Of a stretch of DNA of 64,000 bases, positions 11,769-22,860 are shown in pieces; position 1 is the stretch's first letter; the number at the start of each line of letters is the position of its first letter. The notes beneath the pieces are model-generated. The model saw only the letters and a program-made list of their open reading frames with translations. It did no database searches and was not told the DNA's origin. Source of the stretch: Effrenium voratum (taxonomy: Eukaryota; Sar; Dinophyceae; Suessiales; Symbiodiniaceae); the NCBI GenBank assembly GCA_963377175.1, contig CAUJNA010003288.1:538501-602500 (forward strand), written 5' to 3'. Position numbers and translations under genes: made by a program.

Positions 11769-13128
11769 GTAAGGCGCGGGATGACAGGAAAGAGGGAGGT
11801 GGAACGCCGACAAACAGAGAAGAACAACGAGAGAAGCAATAGAAGAAAAAGACAGAAAAAGGGAGAAGTGCAGAAGCGAAGATGGTGAAGCAGAAACAGA
11901 AGCAAGAAAGCAAGAAAGCACGAACTGACGAAAGCCAGGAAGCCAGGAAGAAAGAAGAGAAAGGAACCAAGGAAATGGCTTGCAGTCCACTTCAACACAT
12001 TTGCTGAGCCATGTTCGAGATGGTAACAAAGAATATAGGAGCACTGCCCAGCTTCTTCTCAGCATGTTGCCATACGAACCCACACATCTTTTGACCGGGC
12101 TGCTCCGGGCTAGGCGCTGGTCAGAGGAGTCCTTTTGGTGCGGAGGACCGTTAGGCCAAGAACTCAGACAAGCTGCATCGCGGTGTCGGGATGGCGTGGT
12201 GTGGCACAAGGGAGGGGACGAGATAGGCGGGCCCTGCGTGCACCCGAAACAGCGTGAAATTCAACAGCAGCAAATTGTACATCATCAGTGCCATATAGGA
12301 AACATAGGTGCCCACATTGTTTACGCTGCTTGAAAGCAAGAGGACCGAGTTCAGGATTCATCTACCCGGTTGTCAGATGTGCAAGTTGAAGGATTCAGAA
12401 TGATTCAGATGATTTTTCGGTTCCATGCGCCTTTGTTTGTTGTGTCTAGCGGCCCAGTTATATTACGTCTCACCTTCGGGCCGTGTACATTACACCGTTG
12501 ATAGATGGCTTGGTGTCTCCAGGGACCCTGTAAGGATATACTCTGTCCCAGTTGAGTCCAAGAGAGAGAGGGTATGTTGCTTCATACACTTTGCGTAGGG
12601 TCGCGGGACCCTTGCTCAACTCCGCAGCCTCAAAGAAGCAGTTTAGGATTCTCAGAGCCTTTGCTTTCCAGAATCTGCAAGCTGTAACCAAGGTATCTGA
12701 ACCTGCATGCACTCGATTCTCTCTGACGCCCTGAGATTTGCCCTCTCTGAAGCCACAGAAAGGGGCCAACCAAGCTAGTTGTTGGTCCGTTGTTCGGTCT
12801 GCACTTGTATCAACACCCTCTTTTCTGACAGCTTCGAAGAAATCTGGGGGCGAGGCTCTGAAAGCACGCAGTCAGCACCATGTGATCGAGGCTGTTGCCT
12901 TGGATAGCCATGCTGTTTGACCCACACATTGCGAGTCATGCCTATCATGTATTCGAAATTTTGACCACGGCACATACCAGCTAAGTTTGTTGGGCAGAGC
13001 AACTTGAATTGTGAAAAGCGGAGGAATCAACGACATTCGCGCAAAGCTCGTTATCCGTAGGCTGCTGATTGGTTGTTGGTAGCATAGCGTTCTGCGGTTG
13101 AAGGTTGCTTGCCGGGAAATCTTTTGAG

Positions 13129-13159
13129 GTCAACGCTTCGTGCCCGTGGAGATACTTGG
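13129..13159 (+). CDS. KDM8: KDM8-like micro-exon VPVEI
   Basis: Only 31 bases: QRFVPVEIL plus two bases of a glycine codon. AG at 13127-13128, GC donor at 13160. Matches RTVPVEVG of JMJD5. An in-frame stop just upstream fixes the acceptor. Confidence 0.75.
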
Positions 13160-13422
13160 GCAGCAATCGCTGAAAGTAGTTTCGGTTTCGGCTCCTTGGC
13201 CAGTTGGCCCTCGACTGTTGGACAGGAATGTTGCCCGGTCGGAAGGGGCTGACAGGCACACCTTCAAGAAGAAACAAACTCATTCACGGAGTGGCTCAAC
13301 CAAGCAATGAATGTCCTCACTTACAGCACTTAATTTTCATACTATGTACGTAGGCCCTTTCTGACATGTATGTTTGAAGCATTTGTTTTGTGTGATGATA
13401 CGTGCGCCACATTGTGTGCAAG

Positions 13423-13492
13423 GACGGATTATTGGATGGATGAGGGCTTTAAGATCATGCAGCTGTGCGACTTCGTGCAGCATTGCAGTGAG
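13423..13492 (+). CDS. KDM8: KDM8-like exon
   Basis: First base completes the glycine codon of the previous exon. Reads TDYWMDEGFKIMQLCDFVQH, matching the YTDE.W...LMTV.EFI segment. GC donor at 13493, phase 0. Confidence 0.8.
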
Positions 13493-16400
13493 GCGCCTGC
13501 TATTGCGTGCTCTGTGTTCTTGCAAGTTAGGTTCCATCCTGGTCAATCCAGAAAAAGGATTAAACCAATAATGTAGGTTAGTTTTCCGCAGCATATGCAT
13601 ATACCAGAGCACGTCCGGAGTCGGGATCAACCGGTCTCAAGCAAGAGTTTCAGGCAACAAGCTACCCATCAACGTGGTCCGGTTGGTAACTTGCCTGTGA
13701 TGGACATATTTATTACCATTCTCTTTGTGGGAATCGTGATGCATGCTTGTCAAGATTTGTCAAGAACATTTTCATCATGGGAATGCAGCTTATTTCAGAT
13801 GTAGTACACATCTCAAACATGAAAGGCAGAACATTGTCCAGAATGCTACAGGCAACAAACGGCATTTGACCGCAGATCGTGTTCAATCTGTTGCACACTG
13901 CTGCTCAGCCAACAACATGTCACTGTCCGGACAGGTTTTCTCGTCATGCTGTTCGCCGTGATTTGCAATCAGGAAACAGTGGAGAAACACCCACTTAGTC
14001 CCACGTGTGTTTCAGAGGTGTCTTAGCGATGAGGAAAAGACACCGTGTTGTATTCAGGATTTTTATGGTAGGCAAGTTTAGGAGTGGAGGACTCGTGAAG
14101 CAAGGCAGCCATAGTTTTGAGGACGGTTATGAAACTGTCCTTTTCGGGGAGCGAAGCAGCTACGTGCCCCTGTGGGTCGTGAATTAGTTTCGAGTGGGCG
14201 CTTTGCTGGGGTCACCTGTTTGGGGCTCATGCTTGAAGAAATGCAACATGAAGTCATGGCAACTTTGCCATCGGAGGAGTCTGTTTTGAAGTATTGCCGC
14301 GTTGCCCGCAGGTCGAGGGGCACTCTTCAGCCTTTTGGCGGCAACAACCACATTTCAGTGAAAGTTGCGTTCCTTGCGGCCTGGGTGCTTGGGGCAAGGT
14401 GGCAAATTTGATGAATCAAATGGGCAAGCCTGTTTGCCCATTGAGCCCTGGGGCCTTCTCAACGGATGATGAACGATTTTTATACTGGGTTCTTGCCTCA
14501 TATTCGCCCAGTATACCTCCAGAACAAGTTGAGATGAAGCCAGGTGCCTGCTTGGGGATGAGTTGTGCATCGCCTGCGCCTTCGTAGATGGTAGATCGCG
14601 TTTGTTTTTGTAGGTGTAGCTTCCAAGCAAGCCGGATATGCATCATGCGGGACGCTGTCTTAGTCTTGTTTCCAAAGGGTGCCGTCTGGTTCGAATTCCA
14701 CTTCAATGGCAAACTCTTCAAGGAAGCGTGTGCAGTGCTAGTTTCTGCCTGAACAATCCTGGTCAGGGGAAGGCAGCCTTATCAACCTGGAGGGCGATTA
14801 GTTATTCCAACGGTGGCCACATTCACCCTTCGCCCTAGTCAATCCCGACACTTTGTCAGACATAATTAGACTGGGCTTAGAACGACTGCCGCCAGTCAAG
14901 CAATGTCGCTCACAGTCATTGGATTGTTGCTAGTCCGGACGCTAGTGCGTCAGGCATCTAACTTCCTTGCTAGAGCAAGGTGTTTGTTCCGTGACAACCA
15001 GCCATGTTCAGAGGCGCTTTGTTAGTGTTGGCTGTACCACATGTTCAACATCGTGTTTCCGACGCTCGCACAGCTACAAGCACAAGAGCTGGAAATTCAC
15101 ATGTCTAATGCACATCATATATGAATGTATTCTTATTGTAAACGCATCGTGTTGCCCGCCTCGACCAGTAATTATGGTTTTGGCTGGCTTTGAGGTACTG
15201 TGTCTCGGTTTGCCTTTGAGGTGTGGTGTTTGTTTGAGTGAGGGAGTCGGCACCGACATGCGAGATAGAGGGTGGGTGCATGTTCGCGCGTTTCCACATG
15301 GCTTCGTTACAGAAGAGTAGTGGACTGGGGCCAAGCGAAGCCTGATCGAGCCACCACGAGAATTTGGTTGGGGCTGGCCTGTCTAGAAATTTGACGAGGT
15401 TCTAGAACATCTGGAGCTGGACTGTTTTTTAGGGGGGAATTGACCGGAGTTGGACCGGTGTTTTCGGAGGGGATTAGATTGGTTTCTAGGGGGGAGGTTG
15501 AGTGGTTTCTAGGGGGGAACTTAGGTTGATTTGACCAGAGGCATGGGGACTTGATTGGTTTAGAGGGGAAGTTGACCAGTTTCTAGGGGGGTTGGACCAG
15601 AGTTGACCGGTTTCTACGAAGGATTTGCTCTGTTCTGCGTAAGAGTCTCACTGGACATCTCAGGAATGACCTGTTGAGTCGCCTAGATGCTGACTGCGTC
15701 GAGTTGCGCATCTGAGCTGACACCGACACGCGCTTCCGATCTTACGAGTTCCTGCTGCGGAACCTTGTCGAGCAACGCTGCCAGTCATACCCCGTGGCGG
15801 CTCCATACTTTCTTACTCGCGACTGTGGAAAGGGATGAGTGTAACGGCTTCTTCGGTTTGCAAAGGCTCTGGGCTTCCCAGCGCCCGCGCGAACAACATA
15901 CAATCCTTGGAGGGCGCGAGGACAGCCTTGGAGGCAGGTGCAACGGGAACAGTGGCTCTTGATCCGCCCCCCCAAAGGATCGAGACCGGCCCCTCACATC
16001 GAGCGCACGTACTGCTGGCGCATCTGCAGGGTCCGGGCGGGACATCCGCGATGCTCCACTTTCGTGTGCTCGGCAGGCTGCGGAACGAGCGGAAGGGTTC
16101 AGACATTGGCCCGTGGTCGTGTGTTTCTGCCAAATCGGAGGATAGTTGGAGAATGAGCTGCCGAGCAGGCCAGAGAAAAAAACCTTCAAACACTGCTTTG
16201 CTACAAAAGAGGAGACAAAGGCAATTGCCCTTCGCACATGGCGCCCAAGCGGACGTACTACTAATCAATGCTCCGCAAAAGAAGAACAAGCTGCAGAGCA
16301 GAACGCGAACGCGTTGCGAACAAAACGGGTTCTCGCTGGAAACCTGCAGGAGGCGGAGTAAGCGAGCAAACAGCTGATGAAGTTTGAGCTTGTCATGGTG

Positions 16401-16876
16401 CTTCGCCAGAAACAGAAAAGGTGCGAGCGCATACGTAGTCTGCTTCCAGGTTGTCAGGGTTGCTGTGTGCGCGTGCTGGCGTGCACACGGGCAACCAAAT
16501 CTAATCTGCGTATTGAACCTAAACATAGATGCATTGATGTACTTGCGTCGCCCGCACGCCCGGACCATACCCTCGAACCATCCCTCGAACTATACCCCCG
16601 AAGCATACCGAGAAGACAACATCCTCAAATTAAACGAACACTGTGTTTGCGCGCACACATGCAGGGGTACTCGGAAGTTACACTTTTAAACATTGACAGG
16701 TTCCGGCTTGCTGGTGCCGTAAAGGGAGCGCTGTTGAGTGTTTATAATACAGACATATTTGCATCAGATGTATCTGGAAACATGGTGCATGTCTTCAGTT
16801 TTTCAGTTAGGGCGAGATTTGTTCAATATATAGTTGTTGTCATCATGACATCGCCTCAGACTTTGCACTTGCCAAG
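13493..16876. other. Intron of the KDM8-like gene
   Basis: The flanking exons join directly in phase, so this 3.4 kb is intron. It holds the degenerate array at 15420-15625 and a GC-richer block at 15.65-16.37 kb with overlapping open frames on both strands that I could not identify. Confidence 0.7.
15420..15625. repeat. Degenerate tandem repeat (TTTCTAGGGGGG / TTGACCGG)
   Basis: Several imperfect copies of gtttctaggggggaa and gttgaccgg(ag)ttggacc follow each other on the + strand with a loose period of a few tens of bases. Confidence 0.7.
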
Positions 16877-16939
16877 GCTCCATCCCGTGGCGGCTACTTG
16901 GCGCAGCATGCCTTGTTTGACCAGCTGCCGGAACTGGAG
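16877..16939 (+). CDS. KDM8: KDM8-like exon GYLAQH
   Basis: Reads APSRGGYLAQHALFDQLPEL plus E, the most diagnostic JMJD5 segment (human GYLAQHQLFDQIPEL). AG at 16875-16876, GT donor at 16940, 21 whole codons, phase 0 at both ends. Confidence 0.92.
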
Positions 16940-18058
16940 GTGCAACAGGGGTTGTGGGCTGGGCATGGGTGGGCTTGCTTCAAAGCTCCTTGCAATGTGC
17001 ACCATTCCATGAAGCATTCTACACCCGCAACCTTTGGCGGAATTGAAAGCTAGGGTGCTCTCGGCGCAATTCAGGCACACCGAGCCAGTTATGGCATGAC
17101 TTCAAGCTGTCCGGCTTTCGCCGATCAGACTTGCTACCCCAGAGCACATCAACATAATGGCTTCAGCTCACAAAGAGTCCGTTCCCAGGAAGCGTCAGCG
17201 TTGCATGTTCTGTTAGCGAATGCCAAAAAGAGGGGAAACGGGAGCAGGCTGAGGCTTGTTGTGAACAAGTGCATTGGACAAGCGCCAAGACAGTGTCCGT
17301 GGTGCTGAACATTCTGCGTACATGAGTCGCAGCAAGATTCGCAGTGGTTGCTTCAGCTTGGCCACTTTCATTGTGAAAGGGACAATGCAGTATCCAGTCT
17401 GAGCATCACTCGATTTCACTGCCTTTGCCCTCCCACGCCAGGAAGTGCCATGCGCATTTATTCCGATGACAACTGATGATGCTCGGATTCCGGCATGATC
17501 GTTCTGCATGTTGTTCCCCTCGCAACTTGATTCATCAAGGTAATGTCCAGTATCTTGAAGCCATTTTTCGCCTGACTCACACCATGGACCGCTCAAGATG
17601 GATCAAACGGACTGCCCATGCCTATGGATAGGAAGAAACATATGAGCAGCGTTGATTTTGTAGTTTTCCGCACGATCGAAGAAGCCAGCTGCACGAGTTT
17701 CTACAGGCAATTAGCAACCCTCCTGTTTTTGGTAGGTGTTTGGCCAACTTCCTGCAGAAGTTCCGTAGCTGGTTCTACGACATAGGTTGCACGAAAGTCG
17801 CCCCAGGTTCGGCAAGAATGCGCAACAACCCTGCAAAAAGATGGGCCCCGCACGAAAAACAAGCATCCCATCCAAGCATGTACTGTTGTCGCCGGGACAG
17901 CACGTATTTGAAATTTGCATTACCTTAAAACAAAGCAAAACGATGGGCCCCCTCTGCCCAAAATCACATGTTTGGCTGCACTACCAGTAATTATCACTGA
18001 CGGACCCAGCGCGGCAAAGTGGAACTGGTCGCCCTTTGCCTTTTGCCCTTTGCACAAG

Positions 18059-18115
18059 GCAGACATCCTGACCCCGGAGCTAGCTTTGTGCGGCGAAGGA
18101 TCGCTTCTCCGGCAG
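18059..18115 (+). CDS. KDM8: KDM8-like exon
   Basis: Nineteen whole codons: ADILTPELALCGEGSLLRQ, fitting the DI.IPDYC.LG segment. AG at 18057-18058, GC donor at 18116. Confidence 0.8.
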
Positions 18116-18244
18116 GCCTGCAAACCTGCATTTCTCTGCTGCAAGGTTAAAAAAGAGAATTACAGACACAGGCTGAGGTTCATATGAGAATGGCGCAATG
18201 GATCAAGTGGACGAGGAGGTTCCCTGCATGCCCTTGTGTTAAAG

Positions 18245-18343
18245 CTCAAAGATGTGGATGTAATCCAACCGCAGGTGTTCTTCGGGCCGAAGGGAACGGT
18301 GACTCCTCTGCACTTCGACCCTTACGAGAACATCTTTTGCCAG
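18245..18343 (+). CDS. KDM8: KDM8-like exon with iron-binding HxD
   Basis: Reads LKDVDVIQPQVFFGPKGTV and then TPLHFDPYENIFCQ. His-Phe-Asp is the HxD iron motif. GC donor at 18344, phase 0, 33 codons. Human JMJD5 has the same FGP.GT.SPLH.DP pattern. Confidence 0.92.
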
Positions 18344-20505
18344 GCCAGGGGCAAAGAAATCATGAGGAAGGTGGAATCTGCAAGCCGCGGTCTACCATCA
18401 AGGGTAGTCATGGTGGTGACTAGATTGTTCACCGCGGCATGTACAAGTATCAGCGGATTGTCATTACTTACGTAACAGTGTGTCATGGCGTGTTGTGTTT
18501 GTCGATTTGAGTCTCGTTGTCACTAGCAGATCTTGCGAGATGTGCATCGCCGAAATGGTTCGTGCTTTTACCATATAGTTGAACATAATGCAGGCGTTGC
18601 TCCAGTCTATTGACTATGTCCTGTAGAACCTCAGCGACATCTCAATTCTATCAGGAAGTTGCCGTTGACGCTGGAATTCGCATACCTGGACCTTCCGACA
18701 TGTAAAATTAGCGCCGTTTCCCAAAACAGCAATATGTTTTGCCGGTTGCTGAAAAAACAACGCTCTTTCTGAGAAAAAGCGCTCGCCGTGAGTCCAGCTC
18801 GTGACCAGGCAAAAACAAAAACGCCGTTTCGCCGCAAATTACACCGTTTTGACGGCAAATTACGCCGTTTTGCAATTTTGATTGATGCTAGAGTGTGCAA
18901 ACACTGAAAACTGCCAGCAGGCGAAAATGATTGCCGTTGGGTCCAAAAACATAGCATTTTACAAAACAGCACTAAGTTTGCATCCTCTAAAAGTTTTGAA
19001 ACGATTTGAGGCACCTTCCTCTAACAAAGCCAGCAAGCACTTTCCAAGACTGTATAAACCGCTGGGATGGCAGCTTGGTTTGAAACAGAGACATACCTCA
19101 GACAGCATTAGAAGTTAGATGTGTCTCCGTTGAATCATCAAACATTTGGGGATGACTATTGCATACTTCTTAGTCACCTTTGCTTGGTAGTTGACGCTTG
19201 GTTTGGTGCCAATTTTGGTCAGAAGATTCAATCGGTTCGCCATTATGAAAGTCATTTTTGGCATTGACTTTGTGTCAGCTTTGCAGTGGCGTTGCATCAG
19301 TCTCTTTGATTTATAAAGCGCCGGTGTAATGTAGTCCTATCATGTTAATTTCAGGATTGGCTCTGGTGAGAAGCACATGAGCAGCATGTGACCGTGATGA
19401 GAAACATAAGTTATCACAAACCATACTGCGGTACTAGCAACCATCACGACTTATTGCTGACCTCCTCAAACACATATTAACGCTGGCCTTTAGCTAGCTC
19501 ATCGTTTGCAGACTTACACGATTCCCGAAAATCTTAAGCTTTGACCCACATTTTTTCAGACATTTCCAAGCAGTGGTCTGAATTGTTGTCACGCTGGATT
19601 TGAGGATCCTGCATACGGAAATGAATATACGTGGTGTGTTCACTCCGTAGATTTGCGCGAGGCCCAGCGGTGTGCGCAAGAAGGTTGGAGATTAGTAAAG
19701 AGGCTTTGGTTCGCATCCATGTGCAGGCAAACTGGAGCACGGCAGGTGGCCTGCAAACCTGTACCAAATCTGGCAAACTACTCTCTCAATCACACCTCCA
19801 ATGCTGGTAGCGCAGCCAGGCCTTCCCAAGCACGACCCCAGCGCCAGGAGCGAAGAATCAGAGAACGGTTTGGAGTTAGTAGAGCGATTGACTGCAAAGG
19901 GTGTAGAGGGCAATGGAGAAAGCTGCCCACATTTCTGCATCCCAAATCCAACCCTAATCTGACCATCATCGAAGCCACCTATCCGAAATCATCCAACAAG
20001 CTACCCCACGCCGAGACCCCAACCCAACCAGCAAGCTACCTACCGAATGCCAACCCTACACCAGCAATAAATCACTCCAACACTGCCCAATATGAAACCT
20101 GAACTTGCCCAACTCTCAATCCAACCAAATGCAACCCTGAAAATGGTTAGCCTTCACAATCCACCTTAATCGGGCCAAAAGCCAATCCTAAACTCCGATC
20201 AAGTCAACCCCAACGCCCCCCATAAACCCTCCCGAACATACTCATTCGTGATCAATGCCAGCCCAGCCCGAAGCCACTAAGCCACCCCGAAAGCCCCCAG
20301 ATCTTGCGTGAACCGCCCAACATCAGACTTGAGCTTCCCTAATCCAACCCAACACCTTGCGAGCATAAACACTCCGTGGCCATTCCATGCCCAATCTTAA
20401 AGCTGCCCAAAAGCAGTACTATTTCACCATGCTATTGTGTGGGCACAAGAGGCTGGCCGGTTGTACAGCCGAAGTTAGAAGATAGGTGTCGTCATGTTTC
20501 GACAG
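18344..20505. other. Intron of the KDM8-like gene
   Basis: No exon seen. It contains an AAATTACGCCGTTTTG-type short repeat near 18770-18880 and a C/A-rich, G-poor tract near 19930-20400. Confidence 0.7.
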
Positions 20506-20568
20506 GTGGTTGGCGTGAAGTACCTGCGCCTTTTTCCACCCAGCGAGTCTGAGAATCTGTACCCTCGT
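20506..20568 (+). CDS. KDM8: KDM8-like exon with 2OG-binding lysine
   Basis: Continues NIFCQ with VVGVKYLRLFPPSESENLYP. The lysine in GVKY aligns with the 2-oxoglutarate-binding lysine of JMJD5 (GRKYIRLY). The end is uncertain: a GTGAGG donor at 20567 or a GA donor at 20569 are both possible. Confidence 0.9.
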
Positions 20569-21074
20569 GAGGGTGTTACTTGGCTGAGTCTCTTTGTCTT
20601 CAGGAATCTGCAGTATACGAGAAATGGAATGTGGTCACTTGTTTGGAATTTGCCAGCGCCAGCCACTACACACCTTGGAAGCCATAACTGGCAATGTCAT
20701 TTCTATCTGGTCCATTGTGGCAGAGACTTGGGAATAGCCGCAACTGCATTCGAGTATGGCAACAACTGTCCAGGTGTGTGACAAGGTCGACACGGTGCTG
20801 ACCATACAGGATGCTTACAGAAGGAATCGCGAACAAGAGGCATCCCTCGCATCGTGCTAGGTGTTCAGGCTTTGCCAGCAGCTGGAGTGAGTACCGGTGT
20901 TCGTCCTAGAAAGGCACATTCTCAGGGCAACAGATCATGTTGTGCGAGGAGTGCTTGCTGTTTCATTGCCTTAACTAAAAAAAATGAAAGGCCTGGATGT
21001 ATGCGAGGACGTTTTGTTTGTGGCAACATCGCACCCGTGCAACCATGAGTAGCAAGGCCACATCACGTGACAAC

Positions 21075-21129
<55 letters not shown>
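21075..21129. repeat. TGA/ATG trinucleotide microsatellite
   Basis: About 18 uninterrupted units in the JmjC gene intron. The minus strand reads as a histidine run, which is an artefact. Confidence 0.95.
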
Positions 21130-21130
<1 letters not shown>

Positions 21131-21209
21131 GTCATCTTGAAACGGGACCAAGGTCGACCTTGTGAGCCTGTTCAACTGCCTTGAGTTGAGTTGGCTCGGC
21201 CCTGCCAAG

Positions 21210-21239
21210 GACCTGAGCAACAACTCCCGGCTAGAACCT
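21210..21239 (+). CDS. KDM8: KDM8-like exon, small
   Basis: Reads DLSNNSRLEP, aligning with LL.NTSQVDVE of JMJD5. AG at 21208-21209. Donor may be the GC at 21240 or a GT near 21255. Its phase with the next exon does not yet fit. Confidence 0.6.
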
Positions 21240-21952
21240 GCAGACCTGTGGCTCGTCTTTGAGGCACAAGGAGGTGCACTTGGGTATTGACAGTATTGAT
21301 GTCATGCGCACAGAACGTCGTTCTCTTCGGCAGGCCTCTGGGGCTTAAGTCTGTCTAGAAGGAGAGAGTTGCTTTGACGCCTTCGCGGCCTTCGCGTTTA
21401 TCTATCGAAGATTGTTGAAAGAATCGCATGCCCTTTTCGTACCCTTTCGTCTCTTCGGAAGAACAACGAGCTCGTCTTGGCGCAAAGGTCCAAACCAATG
21501 AGGCAAATCCAATCGGTAAGGGCTTTGACACACAGACATTAATCAAGAGTTGTAACCCATCAGCTGTACCTGCGCGCTAGCTTTCATCACCAGAGCTTGT
21601 GCACGCATCTAGTTAAAGCTGTTTGGAGGGAGTTGTACACACGGGGTCGTGAGAAATGCGGGGCCGCTGGGTTCCACAACTTCAAGCAATTGACTCACCC
21701 TTGCCAAAAGACCACTGTATCCCACACTTATTAGCTGTTGAAAGATTCGCATGTTGATTGTTTGCTCACTCCAATCTATGCCCTTGGCATTCCGCCACTC
21801 GCCACCCCTGGCTTCAGTGCGCGCAGCTCAGTCCGGGTTCTTGCAACTTTCAAAAGTAGTGCGCAGACTAGTCCCTGCCCCACGGCAAGAGAGGCGGCAG
21901 CCCACATTGGCTGTCGGCCATTGGTTGACCACGTCGACGCTCAGGCTGGCAG

Positions 21953-22017
21953 GCGAGTCCGCTGAGGGCGCATACGGGGACTTCCCAAAGCTGCAGAAAG
22001 CAGAGTTTCAGGAAGCA
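21953..22017 (+). CDS. KDM8: KDM8-like exon
   Basis: Reads ESAEGAYGDFPKLQKAEFQE, matching the DLEKFPKFAKAPF segment. Acceptor at 21951-21952 is my best guess. A GC donor at 22018 gives a clean join to [11 protein letters not shown]. Confidence 0.8.
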
Positions 22018-22439
22018 GCACCTTTGACCGCAAAAGGGCTTCAGATTTCGATCGCGTCCAGTGTCGCATGCCCGGACGCTTGGAAGGGTGTTGTTCCTGA
22101 ATCCATCCCGATATTCTTCTACAATAGGCGTAAGAACAACTCAACTTGCAGGCGCTGTTTACTAAATGAGCTCCTCTCAGGCCCTGCCGTTCCAGTCCTG
22201 TCGCGAGAACCGATCCAAATACAAGGTTCCCACGTACTTCCGAAGTCTCTGTGCTTCTTCGGCAATTTCAACAGTCAGCCCCATGGAACATGGCTTGGGC
22301 AAACACTGGTTGAGATTGAAAAAGCAACGCCCCGTCGGGCGCATTTCCCTTAAGTTTCAAGTTTATGCCAAACCGCTAAGTGCCAGCAACAAGACAATAA
22401 AGGGATGGCAGGTAGTTCAAAAAAAAAAACGTTTTACTA

Positions 22440-22535
22440 CACGTCAAGGGAAAAGACTACGGAAGACTACCCGAAGACTACTGAAAGACTACAAGTGGAC
22501 AAGACTGGGAACACTGCGGAAAGAGTATGTAAAGA
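22440..22535. repeat. GAAGACTAC short repeat
   Basis: Imperfect repetition of (g)gaagactac and gaaagactac in the last intron of the JmjC gene. The same motif recurs at about 34087-34175. Confidence 0.6.
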
Positions 22536-22761
22536 CTAACTAGTAACTACTGTATGAGAATACTATGCAGAGACTGCCAGCTGAAAGCACTGAACACCGA
22601 AAAGGGGGAGAGAAAAAACAGATGGTAATCATAAAGTTGTAATACCTGGCCACTTTTTTTTCTTCACCTAGTTAGGTCCTGTGCGATGCACAAATGGCCT
22701 GTGCTTTTTGAGCAGCATGGCCTGAAACTTTGCGTCAGCTGCCTCGTGCCACGGTGCCAAG

Positions 22762-22860
22762 GTCTTGCAGCCCGGGGACTTGTTGTACCTTCCCATGGGG
22801 TGGTGGCACTACGTCAAAAGCTTCTCCACCTCGATCTCCATAGCGTTCCATTTCACCTAG
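22762..22860 (+). CDS. KDM8: KDM8-like last exon with distal iron histidine
   Basis: Thirty-two codons and a TAG stop at 22858-22860. Reads [18 protein letters not shown] and then [14 protein letters not shown]. Matches [20 protein letters not shown] of JMJD5; the histidine of WHYV is the third iron ligand. AG at 22760-22761. Confidence 0.92.
   Translation, partial: VLQPGDLLYLPMGWWHYVKSFSTSISIAFHFT

Larger units (their letters stand above)
8973..22860 (+). other. KDM8: Gene locus: KDM8/JMJD5-like JmjC oxygenase
   Basis: Twelve + strand exons spell a JMJD5-type protein. In order: an N-terminal helical region (EALRLVDLGLDLS, like the human EALRVCDMGLLMG region), the entry motif TPLILRKGCAWPA, VPVEILG, GYLAQHALFDQLPEL, the iron site PLHFDPY (HxD), GVKYLRLF with the 2OG lysine, and GWWHYVKSF with the distal iron histidine. 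The last exon then ends in a stop. JMJD5 proteins are Fe(II)/2-oxoglutarate enzymes; the animal enzyme hydroxylates arginines, and a histone role is disputed. Substrate here is unknown. Most joins agree in phase, several with GC or GA donors. Missing: at least one short exon between 11769 and 13128 that should carry the segment between WPA and VPVEI. The joins at 20.57-21.95 kb are unresolved. The true start codon was not found; exons at 7.6-7.9 kb may belong. Confidence 0.88.

Noticed and set aside
11606..12209. Minus-strand frames of 114-180 codons
   Set aside because: They overlap a + strand JmjC exon (11671-11768) and a purine-rich tract, and read as Ser/Phe/Leu low complexity.
14690..14702. 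ggttcgaattcca, like a tRNA T-arm
   Set aside because: The flanks do not form a five-pair T stem and no acceptor or anticodon arm fits around it.
15813..16568. 251-codon minus-strand open frame
   Set aside because: No homology seen, other frames are equally open, and all supported genes are on the + strand. Kept only as part of an unexplained block.
20975..21223. Minus-strand protein with a poly-histidine run
   Set aside because: Produced by the TGA/ATG microsatellite.
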